Below are positions 47,106 through 59,910 of a stretch of 64,000 nucleotides of DNA, one piece after another. Both the position numbers and the translations under genes were made by a program. Below the pieces are notes generated by a model, which saw only the letters and a list, made by a program, of their open reading frames with translations, was not told where the DNA came from and did no database searches. The DNA comes from Epiperipatus broadwayi (taxonomy: Eukaryota; Onychophora; Udeonychophora; Euonychophora; Peripatidae): NCBI GenBank assembly GCA_028023455.1, contig JAQFVV010006238.1:1557478-1621477 (forward strand), written 5' to 3'. Each line of letters opens with the position of its first letter. Within the stretch, counting starts at the first letter, position 1.

Positions 47106-48334
47106 AAACATCTATCAGTATATATTAATAATAAATGGTATTTTATTGTTGGTTATCTAGCATTCAAATAATATTTTTTTAAAATGCATTTATTATGTTT
47201 ATTATCAATTTATTGTATACATGTTTTGTAATATTTTATGTGTGTATACATGTTTCAAATATTCTTATTTTTTTCATAAATTCTATTATGTTTTTCATAT
47301 ACTTTTCAATAATACAGCATTTACCATGTTATAAAAGAACTAATTATCTTCAGATTCAAAAGTCAAGTGTTAAAATTATCTGTGTTAAAGAATTTTTAAA
47401 GTAATGATTAATAAGTATTATTTGATTGCTTTGACTGAAGTTGTTTAATTTTTTTGTTTACTCACAATTCTATTTTACAATGATAACTTATTTTTGTGAG
47501 AACCTTGTATTATATCTAACTTAGAACAAATAATTTTTAAATATTGTTCCATATTCTTGAATGACAAATCTTTTCAAAAAAAAAAATCATTTTTTTTTTT
47601 TAAAATCTCTATAAGCATCCGTCCCCCATATATAGGCCTCCTGTTGGTATTACAATCTCTAGTTTATATAGCATGTATCTGAACAACCAAATCTATTTTC
47701 ATCTGAAACCTCACCCCAAGACTTGCTGATATCTTCATAAGTGAACAATTTGTTATTTATACTTTGGTAAAGATGCAATACAAGAAATTGTCACTGTTTT
47801 AACAATTAACATGCTAATTTTAAAAGTTGAAACATGAATCAAATCTTAAATATCTGTATTTAAATATACTGGTTCTGCATACACTTATTACATATTTTTA
47901 AAAGTTAATTCAATCACCATTTGTTCATTTTTAGACCATTGGAAGGCCAGGCTTATATAGCTTCCCTAATGCTATATATCAGGGATAGGCAATTTTTTCA
48001 ATGGCGGCTCAACTCATATTTATCTGAATCTAGATGAGGCTCATAATTTTTAGGGATTCAAAATAAAAGAACATAAAATGATAAAAAAAAAGTATTGATT
48101 TGTGTCCAAAGTTATCACATATTCAATATATAAACACTTGCATTACTGTTATGCAACTATACTAGTTGGCTTATTATGGGTACCACTGATGAAACATGAT
48201 TATCTATCATTCTAAGGTTTGCAACTTAGAGATCACTGGAAATGTAGAATAGCCTTGCTCCAACTATGTAGGCTTGTTAATAACTAGCAGAAATAAATAA
48301 ACAATTGAAACATTTTATCAAAAAAACTTCTAAT
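47106..48334. other. AT-rich non-coding stretch
   Basis: CAGGGATAGGCAATTTTTTC at about 47982 resembles the terminal sequence of some hAT-type transposons, and a weaker one lies at 17412. No opposite end or 8-bp duplication was found, so no element is called. Confidence 0.4.
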
Positions 48335-48705
48335 ATTAAACCATCAGACATCACATGATTACCATTCTTTATGCTTACATAAGCTGTTTTTTACAGAGGC
48401 AAAACTCTCCGTACAGTAACACCACTCCATGCAAGCCATAATAATCAATGGATGCAGAAATGTTTGTGCATAAAAATCCATATCTAGTGCTTACTCATCC
48501 AATATCCCCAGATTAGTTTCTAGCTTATCGCTTTCATCAGTGAGGAACCTTGAATCTGTGAGCACTGTACCTAGATCTTAGGATCTAATGCATTGATTGC
48601 TCTGGCTTGCACTAGTGGTGCTACTGTATGGAGAGTTTTGCCACTGTCAAAAACAGCTTGTCTAAGCATAAAGAATGGTGATCATGTGATGGTTGACAGT
48701 TTAAT
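48335..48705. mobile_element. Hairpin (inverted-repeat) element, copy 3, both outer ends present
   Basis: Terminal inverted repeats of roughly 80 bp start ATTAAACCATCAGACATCAC on the left and end CATGTGATGGTTGACAGTTT then AAT on the right. Both include CACCATTCTTTATGCTTA-like and GGCAAAACTCTCCGTACAGT blocks. The inner arms have diverged more than in copies 1 and 2. The loop matches copy 2 (GATTAGTTTCTAGCTTATCG, then CATCAGTGAGGAACC). Flanks read TAATA on both sides, compatible with a TA or short duplication. This copy shows the full element extent. The 73-codon frame at 48593-48814 is a by-product. Confidence 0.8.
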
Positions 48706-49025
48706 ACCAATCCTGCCCAATAGGATTATGATGACTGTAATTATTAAAGAAACAAAGACACCAAAAAGTATGGATGTTGAACTGAGTTCAGATCTATACA
48801 ACTATACAAGCTAACAAGCTTAGCTTGAAAACATGATTTTTATTTATAAAAATGATTACATTTTCTAGAAGACTGTATTAATATATATATTTTTGAAAAT
48901 GAATGCTAGCCAGATGACTAATTTTAGAATGCTGTATTTGTCCATTCCCATTATATATTATTGTTTTGTATTTATTGATGTACATTAGTAAATATATTAA
49001 ATTTATTAAGCGCAAGCAGATATAA

Positions 49026-49535
49026 TGACATATGCACCTTAAAAATGCTTATATGACAGCCAATCAGATGTAATAATGACTGCATGTGTAACTCTCAATT
49101 CAAAAACAAGCCAGAAATACAAGAAAAAAATGGAACCCACCTTCTTCTCTACTTAAATTTATACATAAATAAGCCACACTCAAGCATTCCAAACTAAGAG
49201 CGTCAAGCTTAAAACATCTTCACATTTAATTCACTAAATATTATATATAAATAAACAACATGAAATCTTTCGATTTACTACGAAGCAAATCAAAAGATTT
49301 CATGTTGTTTATATATAATATTTAGTGAATTAAACATGAAGGTGTTTTAAGTTTCATGCTCTTAGTTTGGAATGCTTGAATATGGCTTATTTATATATAA
49401 ATGTAAGTAGAGAAGAAGGTGAGTTCCATCTTTTTCTTGTAATTCTGGCTTGTGTTTATGAATTGAGAGTTCCATGTGCAGTCATTATTACATCTGATTG
49501 GCTGTCACATAAGCATTTTTAAGGCACATCTGTCA
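49026..49535. mobile_element. Near-perfect 510-bp palindrome (hairpin) with a 4-nt loop
   Basis: Left arm 49026-49279 and right arm 49284-49535 are reverse complements at about 90 percent, separated only by ACGA. Arms begin TGACATATGCACC and end GGCACATCTGTCA. Landmark pairs are GACAGCCAATCAGATGTAAT with ATTACATCTGATTGGCTGTC, and CACCTTCTTCTCTACTTA with TAAGTAGAGAAGAAGGTG. It is unrelated in sequence to the 3818/34802/48335 family. No ORF. A transcript would fold into about 250 bp of double-stranded RNA. It could be a fold-back transposon or the result of an inverted duplication. Confidence 0.93.
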
Positions 49536-52500
49536 AAAGTTTTAGCCTTTCACATTATTATGATGTACATTAGATAAATGTTCTAAGTGCCATATTTTTA
49601 GCATTTATTCCTTACAATATATACACATTTAAAAGGCATAACTTTATGTTTCTCTTTATAGTAGTTTCTTTTGTTTTTGTTTCTCTTGTTAGAAGTATAT
49701 CATCAGTTTAACCGTTTGCATAAAAAAAAAAAGAAGTTAGCATTGTCTTGACATTGAACTTCATTCACCTTTATTTTTTGGGATGTGTTGAATTTGATAT
49801 TTCCATTAAACCACATGTAAACTTGCCATTTTTTAAAACAGAAAATAGCATTTCACATTCCAACTTTTCAGCCATTACAAAAATTGACAAATAAGTGAGA
49901 CACAACAAAAACATTTACTATACTGCAACATGTCTTTTTTCAATGATGATGGTTGACAGACTGGTGCAAAGTGTATCCTCAGAGATATCTAGCAACAGAA
50001 GTATGTGCTTGACTCCTGGGAATGATTCTGGTTATTTTGGGGTAGTTTTCAATATAATATATTTATTTGTATTAACTTTTTTTAAGAAACATTATAACAT
50101 ACAAAAGTGTAAACAAATTTATCCAAAATGATTTAATAAATAATGAACAGATCCTGAATAATTGTTGAAAATTTGGAGCACTTTTTGATCATTGCCACTA
50201 CTAAAATTGTACCAGATAAGAATTAACTGGTAAAAAATAAACAATGACAAATATCTCACCATGGTATTTTTTCTATTTTTGTTTGCAGTTATATAATTAT
50301 GTGTATAATAAATAATATAATGGCAATGTTAATAATTAAGATCTTGCTGTGATTAGTAAATATTGAAATAATAAATATGAAAATGAATCATTTCATAATG
50401 TTTTACTTTTTTAAAATTTTGAACTCTTGAAAATTATGGCCCTTTTCTACATTATATAAGTTTTGATTAGCCCACTACTAAGAATGATTACCACCTTGGC
50501 TTATATGATTCACATTATTGTAACACTATAGCCTTAAGTGAAGGGAATGGTTGGGTCATAGCATTCTTTGTCTGTTATTTACTTTGTAATATATACTTAT
50601 TATCATTTAAAAAGTTTTGTAGTGTATAAATTATTGCATCCATTTGCTGTACAGACATTCTGTATTGAAGTGGGAAATGTTTTTAGGCAGTTGATGATGT
50701 CTAATTAAACTTCGTTTTTCACTCCATAACTGGCTTATAGCTCATTCAGTAGATTGACAAGTAAATGGTATCTAGTTCATTTCGTTTTATAGCAAATTTA
50801 TCCTACTATAATTCTGCCATCTAGCATGGGCTTGAGTACTCAATAGATGTTAATTGGTAAGTCTTAAAAAGTCTCTAACCAGTGATGTCTTATTCATATT
50901 CTGAGATTAGTTTTTATTTTACTGCTCTCACCATTGAGGAATTTTGAATCTGTATCTGGTTAATTTGGATTTTTAAAATATCTATTACTGTTTTTCAATC
51001 AGTAATGTTTGTTGCAGCAGATTAAGAGAAATAGATTTTATATCTAAAAGTAATGTGCAGGCTGTGATTATGTGACATATTGTTTATGCTATTCTCTTTT
51101 TTGCTAGAGTGTAAAATAAATAGAGGAGAAGCATAAGCAATTGATTATACCAATATTTAATTTGTTCTCCTTGGCTACTCCTACAGGAGAAGCATTTGCC
51201 CTGAAATGAACTATTACTACTACTTTATTTATTTAATAATGAAATAGGGATTTTGTACTCTTTGTACTTTTATTATATCTAAAATTATAGAAAGATACTA
51301 AAAAATTACTCATGAATACACATTAACAAAATTGTTTGCTATGATGAAAATCTTAAATGATTTATAGTGGTCAGCAACACAAATAATGATTATTTTTATT
51401 GTCTTTATTACTTTTTAGAACATTTATTAGGGGAAATGTTAATGCTGAAGAAAAAACAACAGTGTATGTGACAATGATAAATCTAATCTTGAATTCCAAT
51501 TCCAATACAATTAGAAAAAAATATTGTAAGTGTAAAAGTTTCTACTAAGTTGATTGGATGTTATATAGTGGAACAATGAATTATGCTATATTTTGTTCCA
51601 AGACCTCCTTATGTTCAACTACATAGTGTGTGACAGCCTATATTTTGTTGATAAACATTGATTAGAATATTATACATATTGTTGCTTGAATTGCAAGTGT
51701 ACAGTATTTTTCAATATTCTCATATATATATATAACACTTTTTTCTCTGTATAATATATATCAAAATTATAATATAAACAAAAATATAAAAAATTATAAT
51801 AGTTATTAATAATACATTGGAGTGTATGTTGATTCATGCATTCACTGAAATAATAAAAATTAAAAAAAAAAACACAAATAATTACTGTATTTTTATTTTT
51901 AAAATAAAGTAAATAATAAAATGTCTGACTTTCTTCCTATTAAATATGCCGTGAGTGATATGGTCTAAAATTTTGTAAAACTTTTAGCATTTTGCTCAGA
52001 AAATAATTGTATTACATAAAATAGTGCCGATCAAATTCGGAAAGAATAATAAAGGTAAAATAAAATGTATGTGCTTTCAATATAAACCAAATAAATTTTA
52101 TTAACACATATAACCATGCATGATACTCCAAGTTGGAGAAATAGCTACTAAGATATTGTAAATTTTATTTACAAATATTACTTTTTTTTTTTATATGACC
52201 ATGCTCAGAGAAAGAAAAATGGCTATTGAAAATCATAAAATTTGCAAATTTTGATGATTTTTTTTTTGTTTTTTTACATTTTTTTTTGGACTGCATGTAA
52301 TTGAAGTCAGTAGTCAGATATAACATAATTCACCACTGTAGTTGTATTTTATAGTTTTTTGTTCTCTGGATATTGTACACCAGAGTTTATTTTTACAAGC
52401 TTTATAAAAGCTCTCTCCACATGTTTATTATATACAACTAATTCCTTTTTTGCATGATTTTTGTTTTTTTTTCACTATTGTGAAATAACACGTTTAATAA

Positions 52501-53659
52501 AAGCAAACAAACCCGGTACTTTGGAGTTGCTGTGACATATTCATGATTGGAATGAAGAAATGAACATTATTGTCTAGAAGATTTAAAAAAAGTCATCTTA
52601 GTTTCTCAAAGTAATTCTCAGATTGTCTTAAGTTTTAATTAATTTTTTTTTAAAATTCAATAATCTGTTCCTTTTTTTTAAAAGATTGTCTTTTTAAATC
52701 AGTATTTATTTACAGATTTGTTTCTGTTATTGTCTTTTAATTTTTTTAAAAAGTTTTTTTTATTTTTCATTATTTTAAAAACAAAAATATCTTTTTCGGC
52801 AATGGTTCTAATAGAGAAATTTGTTTGTCTGCATTGTAATGTTTTTGTCATTTTGTTTTGAAAGGCAAGTACTTTTTTCGTATTGATGTTTTGTTTGTAT
52901 TTAAATTTTGGTTTTTTAAAAAAAAATTCCTTGTTAGTATTGATGTTAAAAAAATAAAATTTTGTTTTAATTTAATTGATTTTTTAAAATTTATATTTAT
53001 TAATTTTGCCAAAAATCAATAGATGGTGAGTTATACATTGCAAGTTTTAGTGATAGCAAATAAAATCTTGATTACTTTTCTATTTTACAACAAGCAAGAT
53101 GTTGCTCATATTTTTGATAAATATACAATGTCAGGGGGCTGCAAGTTCTCATTTCGAATGTGTTAGTTGTTAAATTAAAAAAAAAAGCTAAATGAAATAA
53201 AAGTAATAAATTTCAATAAATTACATTATAAACTTTATTTCTTTTTTACTTATAATGTGGAAGTGATGATAAGCTTTGAACCAATGATGGTTTTGTTTCA
53301 AGTATTATCACTTTCATCTTTTTTTATTTTTCAAATGAAATTTATGTTCCTATAATTCATTTTTTATTTATGTTCAATGTGTATGAAGTAAAATTTGATA
53401 ACACAAAAAATTTGACATTCTAACAAAAATTTTCATATGCTTTATTTAGTTATTTTCTTTGACTTCTTAGGTCTAGAACTAATCTTCTTGTTTTCCATAT
53501 ATACAATGTATTTTTTTAAACATTTTTTTTTTTTTTTTACACATAATTTTTGGGAACCAATATACCATGTAAATTATTGACTAAAAATTGATATTTATTT
53601 GAAATTTTTTGAGGTGTTTCATTTAATAATAATATTAATATTTAATAATAATAGTAATA
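49536..53659. other. AT-rich non-coding stretch, nothing firm
   Basis: A 78-codon frame at 49895-50131 looks like chance. At about 50905-50965, GAGATTAGTTTTTATTTTAC followed by CACCATTGAGGAATTTTGAA weakly resembles the hairpin-element loop and might be a very old copy. Long poly(T) tracts dominate 52150-53560. Confidence 0.45.
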
Positions 53660-54380
53660 TTGTAACTAAAGTTTATGTGGGTTAAATATTTTATAGACAT
53701 TTATTTTAATAATTATTTGCAATTACCCACTTATTGTGAATGTCTTCAGCAAAGATTTTGCATATTTAAAACAATTAGCAAAATGTTTGATTAGCACCAC
53801 AAGATTTTTTCTCCATCTTTATTGTAGAAAACATCCACAAAGACAAACTGCTAATACTGAAGGATAATAATAATTTGACAGTGTAAAACTAAATTATTAA
53901 TTACAATACAAAGATATTTGGTGAAAATATTAAAAGTGCACAGATTTTTCTTTGAAAAATATCCATTTATTGGATTGGGCAAAATAATTTATTTGCTCAG
54001 TTTTTTTCCCTTTTAATATCCAGCTTCTGGGTTTTTTTTTTTATAACACTTTAAAAATTTACATCAACAGGTTTATTATTATTTAAATAAATGAAATCAT
54101 TTATGACGTTGTTTGTGTTTTTACAAAATCAAATTACTGACTAATATTAACTGATATCTACTTAATTTTTTTTTAGTTAATCAAATTATGACGCACCATT
54201 TTAAGCTCGTTCTTACAATAATACAACTATAGCAAAAGCTTTCATGGGATAAATATTATCTTAATTGTTGTTTGCGGTTATTTACATATCGTGAATACTA
54301 TCAGCAAAACTTGTATATCTTATTTAAAAATCATTTTTAATGAAGAAATCAGTTTCCAACTTCATCTTCTAATTCAAAAT
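53660..54380. repeat. Diverged direct duplication, about 570 bp apart
   Basis: TTTGCAATTACCCACTTATT, GTGAATGTCTTCAGCAAAGA and TTTGCATATTTAAAA (about 53715-53775) correspond in order to TTTGCGGTTATTTACATATC, GTGAATACTATCAGCAAAAC and TTGTATATCTTATTTAAAA (about 54269-54328). The preceding AAAGTTTATGTGGGTTAAAT matches AAAGCTTTCATGGGATAAAT. Identity is roughly two thirds. It is either an old tandem duplication or two copies of one repeat. Confidence 0.6.
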
Positions 54381-55384
54381 GGGGGGAAAAAATTTTCAAT
54401 CTCGTCATAAATCTTACCTTTAAGAAATTATCGTTTTTTTTAAAAAAAAAATTGCCACGTGACAGTTTGGATCACCAGATGTAGCTTCTCTTAAGTTCAG
54501 ACATTGATTTATGTATTTAATTTTAAATGTAATTTTCTTATTTGTTTATTATTAAAAATTGATTACAGATTGGGGAACGAAGCCGTTTTTTTTTATTATT
54601 ATTAATAAATAACTCTTTTTTTCTTCCGTATATTCAAAACTATTTTTTATGTCATTTTTTTTATTATTATTATTCTAATTTGCTTCGCTGAAGTTGATGT
54701 TTTTAACAAGTCGAGCGTAAATAAATTGCTGTTCATTGTATTAACGAATATAATGAATAATTTATTATTATAAATGTTAATTTCTATAAATTTTTGTTAA
54801 TTTTTGCCGTAAACATCTTAAATTATGTCATTTGTTTTATTAATGTTTTTTTCTGATAAAGATAGATTCTGTTTAATATTGAAAATTGTTTTCATAAGCA
54901 ATTTTTTTGCATAAGTTATCAGCCTTAATTAATTTTTATTAACTAGTTTCTGGTATTAACATTTATTTTAATAAATTATTTTTCTTTTTATTAAAAAAAA
55001 ATACTAATTAAAATTCGAGCTTTCAAAAGAAGTATTTAAAAGTAATTTTCTTTTCTTTTCACAGTTACATAGTCCCATTCATTAAAGTTTTGTTTATTAT
55101 AATTTTAAAAGAACATTTATGAACATCTTAACAACCCTATCAGCGACTTTATGAAATGTAAGCTCATTAAATATAAAAAAAAGTTTTATATTGAAAATAA
55201 ATAAATAAATCTGATTTAAAAGTAGAACGTCGATTTTTTTAAAAATTGAGAGTGGCAATTGGTTATATAGGTATGACAGCAGCATTCCAAAATCTTTAAT
55301 TCCAGAGATTTTTTTGGATTTAAAGAATATTTATATATCTTTTACATGTAATTATATTTTGGATATCATGTAGAATTTAATTGT
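54381..55384. other. AT-rich non-coding stretch, nothing recognised
   Basis: Short T tracts and ATT repeats; no ORF or RNA. Confidence 0.5.
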
Positions 55385-55510
55385 TAAATGTCTTTATTTA
55401 AACTTTCAGATACATACAGTTGTTAATGATCACACATGTCACAATTCTAAATGATGGAAACAATCCAATATATAATTAATTACAGGTAGATTGCCATCAT
55501 TACAAAAATT
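55385..55510 (-). mobile_element. End fragment of the fold-back family
   Basis: Read on the minus strand, TTTGTAATGATGGCAATCTA, then TATATTGGATTGTTTCCATC and ATTTAGAATTGTGACA, matches the left ends of the elements at 8816 and 34256. The remaining element is absent or diverged beyond recognition. Confidence 0.6.
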
Positions 55511-57412
55511 TCTGAGAAGAGATTTTTTTTAATTAGCATATACAATTTATTTATTGTAAAAAATTAAAATTGACGTTTGAAATTTTGTTTAAATAATATA
55601 TTTTTTTTAATAATAGGTGTTTAGGTTAATGATTTTCTATTTGCCTTGGTAAAAGATACAACAATATTTAGTCTGTTGCAGAACAAAAACCTCTCTAACA
55701 TCCCTTAAAAGGGGAGAATGAAGAAGGTAGTAATCACCAATTTTTAATTATCAGAGTTATGGGAACTTGAGTAGTTTTTTTATCCTTGTTGAATAGCAAA
55801 ATACCCATTTATCAGTGTAGAATGGTTAGTTATATTGTCTATAATTCAACTACCTGATTAGAATCTGAAAAAAAAAAGTTTACCCAGCCTGTTTACATAT
55901 TTATAAACTTATTCATGAAACAACTAGATCAATTATGTAATCACGACAATTTAAATTTTAAGAACCATGTTAAAGAATTTATCAAATAATGCTTTCTTTT
56001 TTATATCAATGTTTCTCTCTCTCTCTTGTGTGTGTGTAATAATTCAAACATTATTTATCCACACTATAACTTTTTTTTAAAATATTCATACCAAACCTGA
56101 TATTATCAACAGATCAGTATCACTAAATCAGTTCAAACTCCAATAAATACTATGAAATACACTTGCAAAGTTCGACATGATCTTACAGTTAGTATGCAAA
56201 TTTTAGTGACAAATTAACTAAAAAAACTTTTTGTATCAGCTTAATATTATTAAAAATGTTGAACTTTGTGAATTTATTTAACAAAAATTGGGTGTCTGTG
56301 TTTGATGAAGTTTCATGTGATTTCCTGAGATGTGATTGATAGAAACATGTTTAATAAATAGTTGGTTAAGTTTTTTATCGAATGATATTGCTCGAAACTT
56401 TAGAAAACTTCTATATAGAGCATAGATAAGTAGCCACCTTATTACATATTTATGAGTTAATTATATATATATAATCAAAATTATCCCAAATTCAGAACTA
56501 AAATAGACTAGCCAAGAAAACAAACTCTAAAACATTACTAATAGTTTCCCTGTTACAAGCAGTACAACATATTTAAACTAAACATTGCCCACAATTCCAC
56601 TTACCTCCCATCCACCCTTAAATATGTTGTTATTTTGTAATTCTTTACACTTGAGAATCTGCTTATAACAGTGAAACCATTGGTAGGGTTTTAGAGTTTA
56701 TTTCTTTGGCTAGTCTGGTTGAGTTGTAAATCTTGAAGTAATTTTGGTTATTTATTGAGTAGTTTTTAGCTTTATATATATAAGCATAATATTGTAATTG
56801 GCTGTAGGGAGTAATATAGATGTATTAGAATGATTTTCATGGTTAAAAGTTGAAAATTAAATAAGATTTTGGAAAGAATCATGTATCTGCCATTCATATT
56901 GAAAAATTCCTATGATCCATATTAAAATAATCTTATTTAAAGTTTCCAAGAAAAAAAAAAGTCCTATTTTTTTAGTTTTAAAAATGTTCCAATTCTCAGG
57001 CATAGGTCTGCAGGAAAAGAATCTTGTTTAAAATCTCCATCCTGCTATTTAAATTTAAATTTTCAGACATAGAAGATTTCACTACAGAAGTTCTAATATC
57101 TTGATAAGTCTTTTTTTTTTTTTTGGAAAAACTTTGGTGTCCAATAATACTGTTGTGACTTGAATAATATTAAGATTGTGTGTGGATTAAAATCTTTTTG
57201 TTAGTTATTTTTTTAGAGCTGTCCAATCACAGATGAAGGAACTTTAACATAAATTTCTATATTTTGATGAAACAAAATTCAAAACCTGTATGAAAGTTTC
57301 TCTGAATATTATTGGACAGTTTCATGATAAAACAATATTTCAGCACCATTGAAATGTTGGTAGCTACTTCTGCAGAGAAAACTTATTGTGTCTGGATTGA
57401 GATTTTTTTTTT
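55511..57412. other. AT-rich non-coding stretch, nothing recognised
   Basis: A short CTCTCTCTCTTGTGTGTGTGT run lies at 56016-56036. No ORF, palindrome or RNA was recognised. Confidence 0.5.
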
Positions 57413-57510
57413 CATGTGTCAAAGTATTGGCCGGGAAGCGAACCCGCAAACAGGGGGACAACTGCTTGTAAGGCAGCTGAGCTGACCACACTTGACCACC
57501 AACGCTTGGC
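57413..57510 (-). mobile_element. tRNA-derived SINE, minus strand, with 15-bp target-site duplication
   Basis: On the minus strand it reads CCAAGCGTTGGTGGTCAAGT, GTGGTCAGCTCAGCTGCCTT, then B-box-like TGCGGGTTCGCTTCCC and GGCCAATACTTTGACACATG before an A-tail. It is flanked by TGAGATTTTTTTTTT at 57398-57412 and 57511-57525. Same family as 26003 and 8885, with about 15-20 percent divergence. The 86-codon minus-strand frame at 57309-57569 is a chance reading of this SINE. Confidence 0.92.
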
Positions 57511-57525
57511 TGAGATTTTTTTTTT

Positions 57526-59398
57526 AAGACTTTAAGTAACATAATTGTGAATGCGTTGGAAGGACACAAGGTATTTTCTCAAAAACTTATTTAATAAACA
57601 TACACATATGTAACCTTATTTGGAGAAAAAATATTTTAAATTGTCATATGTAAATAAAAGTAAAATGTCTCACAGCATAGCATATAGTTGCTGTACATAT
57701 TCTTTGGATATGATAATTTGAAATGCCTTCATACCAAATTTTACAAAAAAATTTGACAGTACAAAGTTATATATATATATATACACACACATAAAATTAG
57801 AATATGTATAAAACTACTGGAAAATTAAATATTACAAATATCACACCATATACATATATAAAGAAAGAGAGAAGGTGACATGTAGATCATTAATAGGTTA
57901 TTGGTTAGGGAAGTGTCTTTTTAATTCTTAACTTTATAAAAAAAATTTTAGTCGTCAGGTCATGTAAAACTTATTAATGACTTTGATGATTCAAAAGATG
58001 TATTTCTGTAAATGAATTGTGTAATAATTTTCTTCTTGTTTTTTCAACACAGAAGAACACTTAATAAAAACATTCTGTCCATATTCATATTTACAGTTTT
58101 AGACCTTGGCAGTTGAAAACCTAAGATCATAAAAATAATATTTATAGTGAGTTACTTAGACAGTTACACACTCAAACACCCATGTATCAGATTGAGTATA
58201 GTGATCTTGTTTATGTTGAGCACACTGATTTTTTTAAAAAAAGATTTACTAAACTGAATTTTAATCCACAAATCTTTATTATTAAAATCAGTCACTCTGC
58301 CATAATGTGAAATTACATAAATTATAAAGACATTTTTTGCCTAAAAAGATAAAAGTATATGATTTTTTCTACACCTTTTGTGTTATCATTAGAAGACATG
58401 TGCAATTAATTATGTCTATCAAAACTTTATTAAATGAAAAGAACAAGAAGATAAAAGAAGATGATGACTAAGAAGGAGGAGGTGATGATTTTTAACTTTT
58501 CCTGTGGCAAACTTTGCTTTCTGATGGACTTAACACCTTTCCTAATTGTAGTTCTTTATTATATTCTATGCTAGCCATATTAATGAAATCAAATTGTTTT
58601 GAACCTCTTAGGAATATCTTAAGATATTCACAATAATGTATATGATATTTTTAGCTCTAATGAAAATCGTATTCATACTTTTTATATGCACTTTTATTTA
58701 ATTTTCTGTTTGTTTATCAATCTTATAACTCAATTTTCGGTCACTTCCCAAACTTTTTTTTTCCAATTTTGCAATTAATTTTAGCAAAAAAATATGGAAA
58801 AATTATAAATTTTTAATTTCTATGGAGTTTAATTGTTGTTATCTCACAATATTAAATTGCATTTAAACTTAATTTCTGAACGAGGCAAAACTAAATAAGT
58901 GGAAAATCAAAAATATAAAAACAACATTTTTATTTACATAAATATACTAAAAAATAAAACATAAAATGCTCTGAAAAGTATATATATATCTTAAACTTTT
59001 CTCAGCAATTCTAGTATTATACAACCAAAATAAAGATATAAAAGACCAAAATAAGGAAATAAAAGTGTGTGGTACTTATATGTAGAAATAGTCTTAAAAA
59101 TATTTTTAAATATTAATACTGCACCCTTTTATTTTTGTCATATAATATCAAAAATACTGAGAAAGCTGAGAATATTTTTTTTTAAAACAGGCAAAATTTT
59201 CTATAAGCATTGTATGATAGTGATCATGCGATGTTTATTGGCTTAATAATTTTATTAAAAAATATTTGTATCTGAATAAAAATATTTCTTAAAATTTTTT
59301 TATTTGCATATATTTTTTACAAATTCTGATCCAATCCATAGATATTGATGTTATTTCTATTGTAGATTTCAATATCTTCAGACCTACCAAACAGAAGA
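57526..59398. other. AT-rich non-coding stretch, nothing recognised
   Basis: Contains a TA/CA run near 57768-57790 and a purine-rich patch at 58437-58490. No coding capacity was seen. Confidence 0.5.
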
Positions 59399-59411
59399 AT
59401 CTACCAGTTTA

Positions 59412-59558
59412 CTTTCAAATGCCTTTATTTGTGCCTCAAGACGATTCAAGAGGCATAAGTTTTACAATACAATCAACAAGAATCATTACAAAGAAATTTA
59501 GGGAGTGTCGGTGTGTGTCAAGCACATCCGCACCCATACACTCGATTCAATGCATATG
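59412..59558 (-). mobile_element. 147-bp insertion flanked by a perfect 13-bp target-site duplication
   Basis: ATCTACCAGTTTA occurs at 59399-59411 and 59559-59571. Read on the minus strand the insert runs from CATATGCATTGAATCGAGTG, through GGGTGCGGATGTGCTTGACA and GACACTCCC, to a 3' hairpin GCCTCTTGAATCGTCTTGAGGC and then AAATAAAGGCATTTGAAAG. The duplication length fits LINE-machinery insertion, and the 3' stem-loop with AATAAA is typical of LINE or SINE 3' ends. There is no poly(A) tail. Family not identified. Strand assignment rests on the AATAAA and hairpin position. Confidence 0.75.
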
Positions 59559-59571
59559 ATCTACCAGTTTA

Positions 59572-59910
59572 GCCATACAATCTTGCTGTTACATTTTTGG
59601 GTTATTAGAGAGCAATATTAATTGAAAATTTATTTTGTATCTTTCTAATAAATTGATGGAAATATCACTTGCTTACAAGGCTAAATATTCCTATGATAAA
59701 ATGCCCACTCTTTGCTTTGACTCATTAAATACACCAGAAGTGCATTGGATTTTGAGCACTACCTCATCATCCAAATTATTCCTTCTATTATGGTCTTATC
59801 AAAATATTTAAATGACTCACTGTTTGAAGCTGACCTCTATCCAAACTAAAAACCCTACTAAGATTTTTTTTTATTGTCATTGATTGATAAAGCTTACCTG
59901 AATGTTATGT
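59572..59910. other. Non-coding stretch, nothing recognised
   Basis: Somewhat more balanced composition, without an ORF or repeat that I recognise. Confidence 0.45.

Noticed and set aside
47982-48001. hAT-like terminal sequence CAGGGATAGGCAA
   Set aside because: No opposite terminus and no 8-bp target-site duplication found; the short match can be chance.
57309-57569. 86-codon minus-strand open frame
   Set aside because: Its complex part is the translation of a tRNA-derived SINE and the rest is flanking T-rich DNA.
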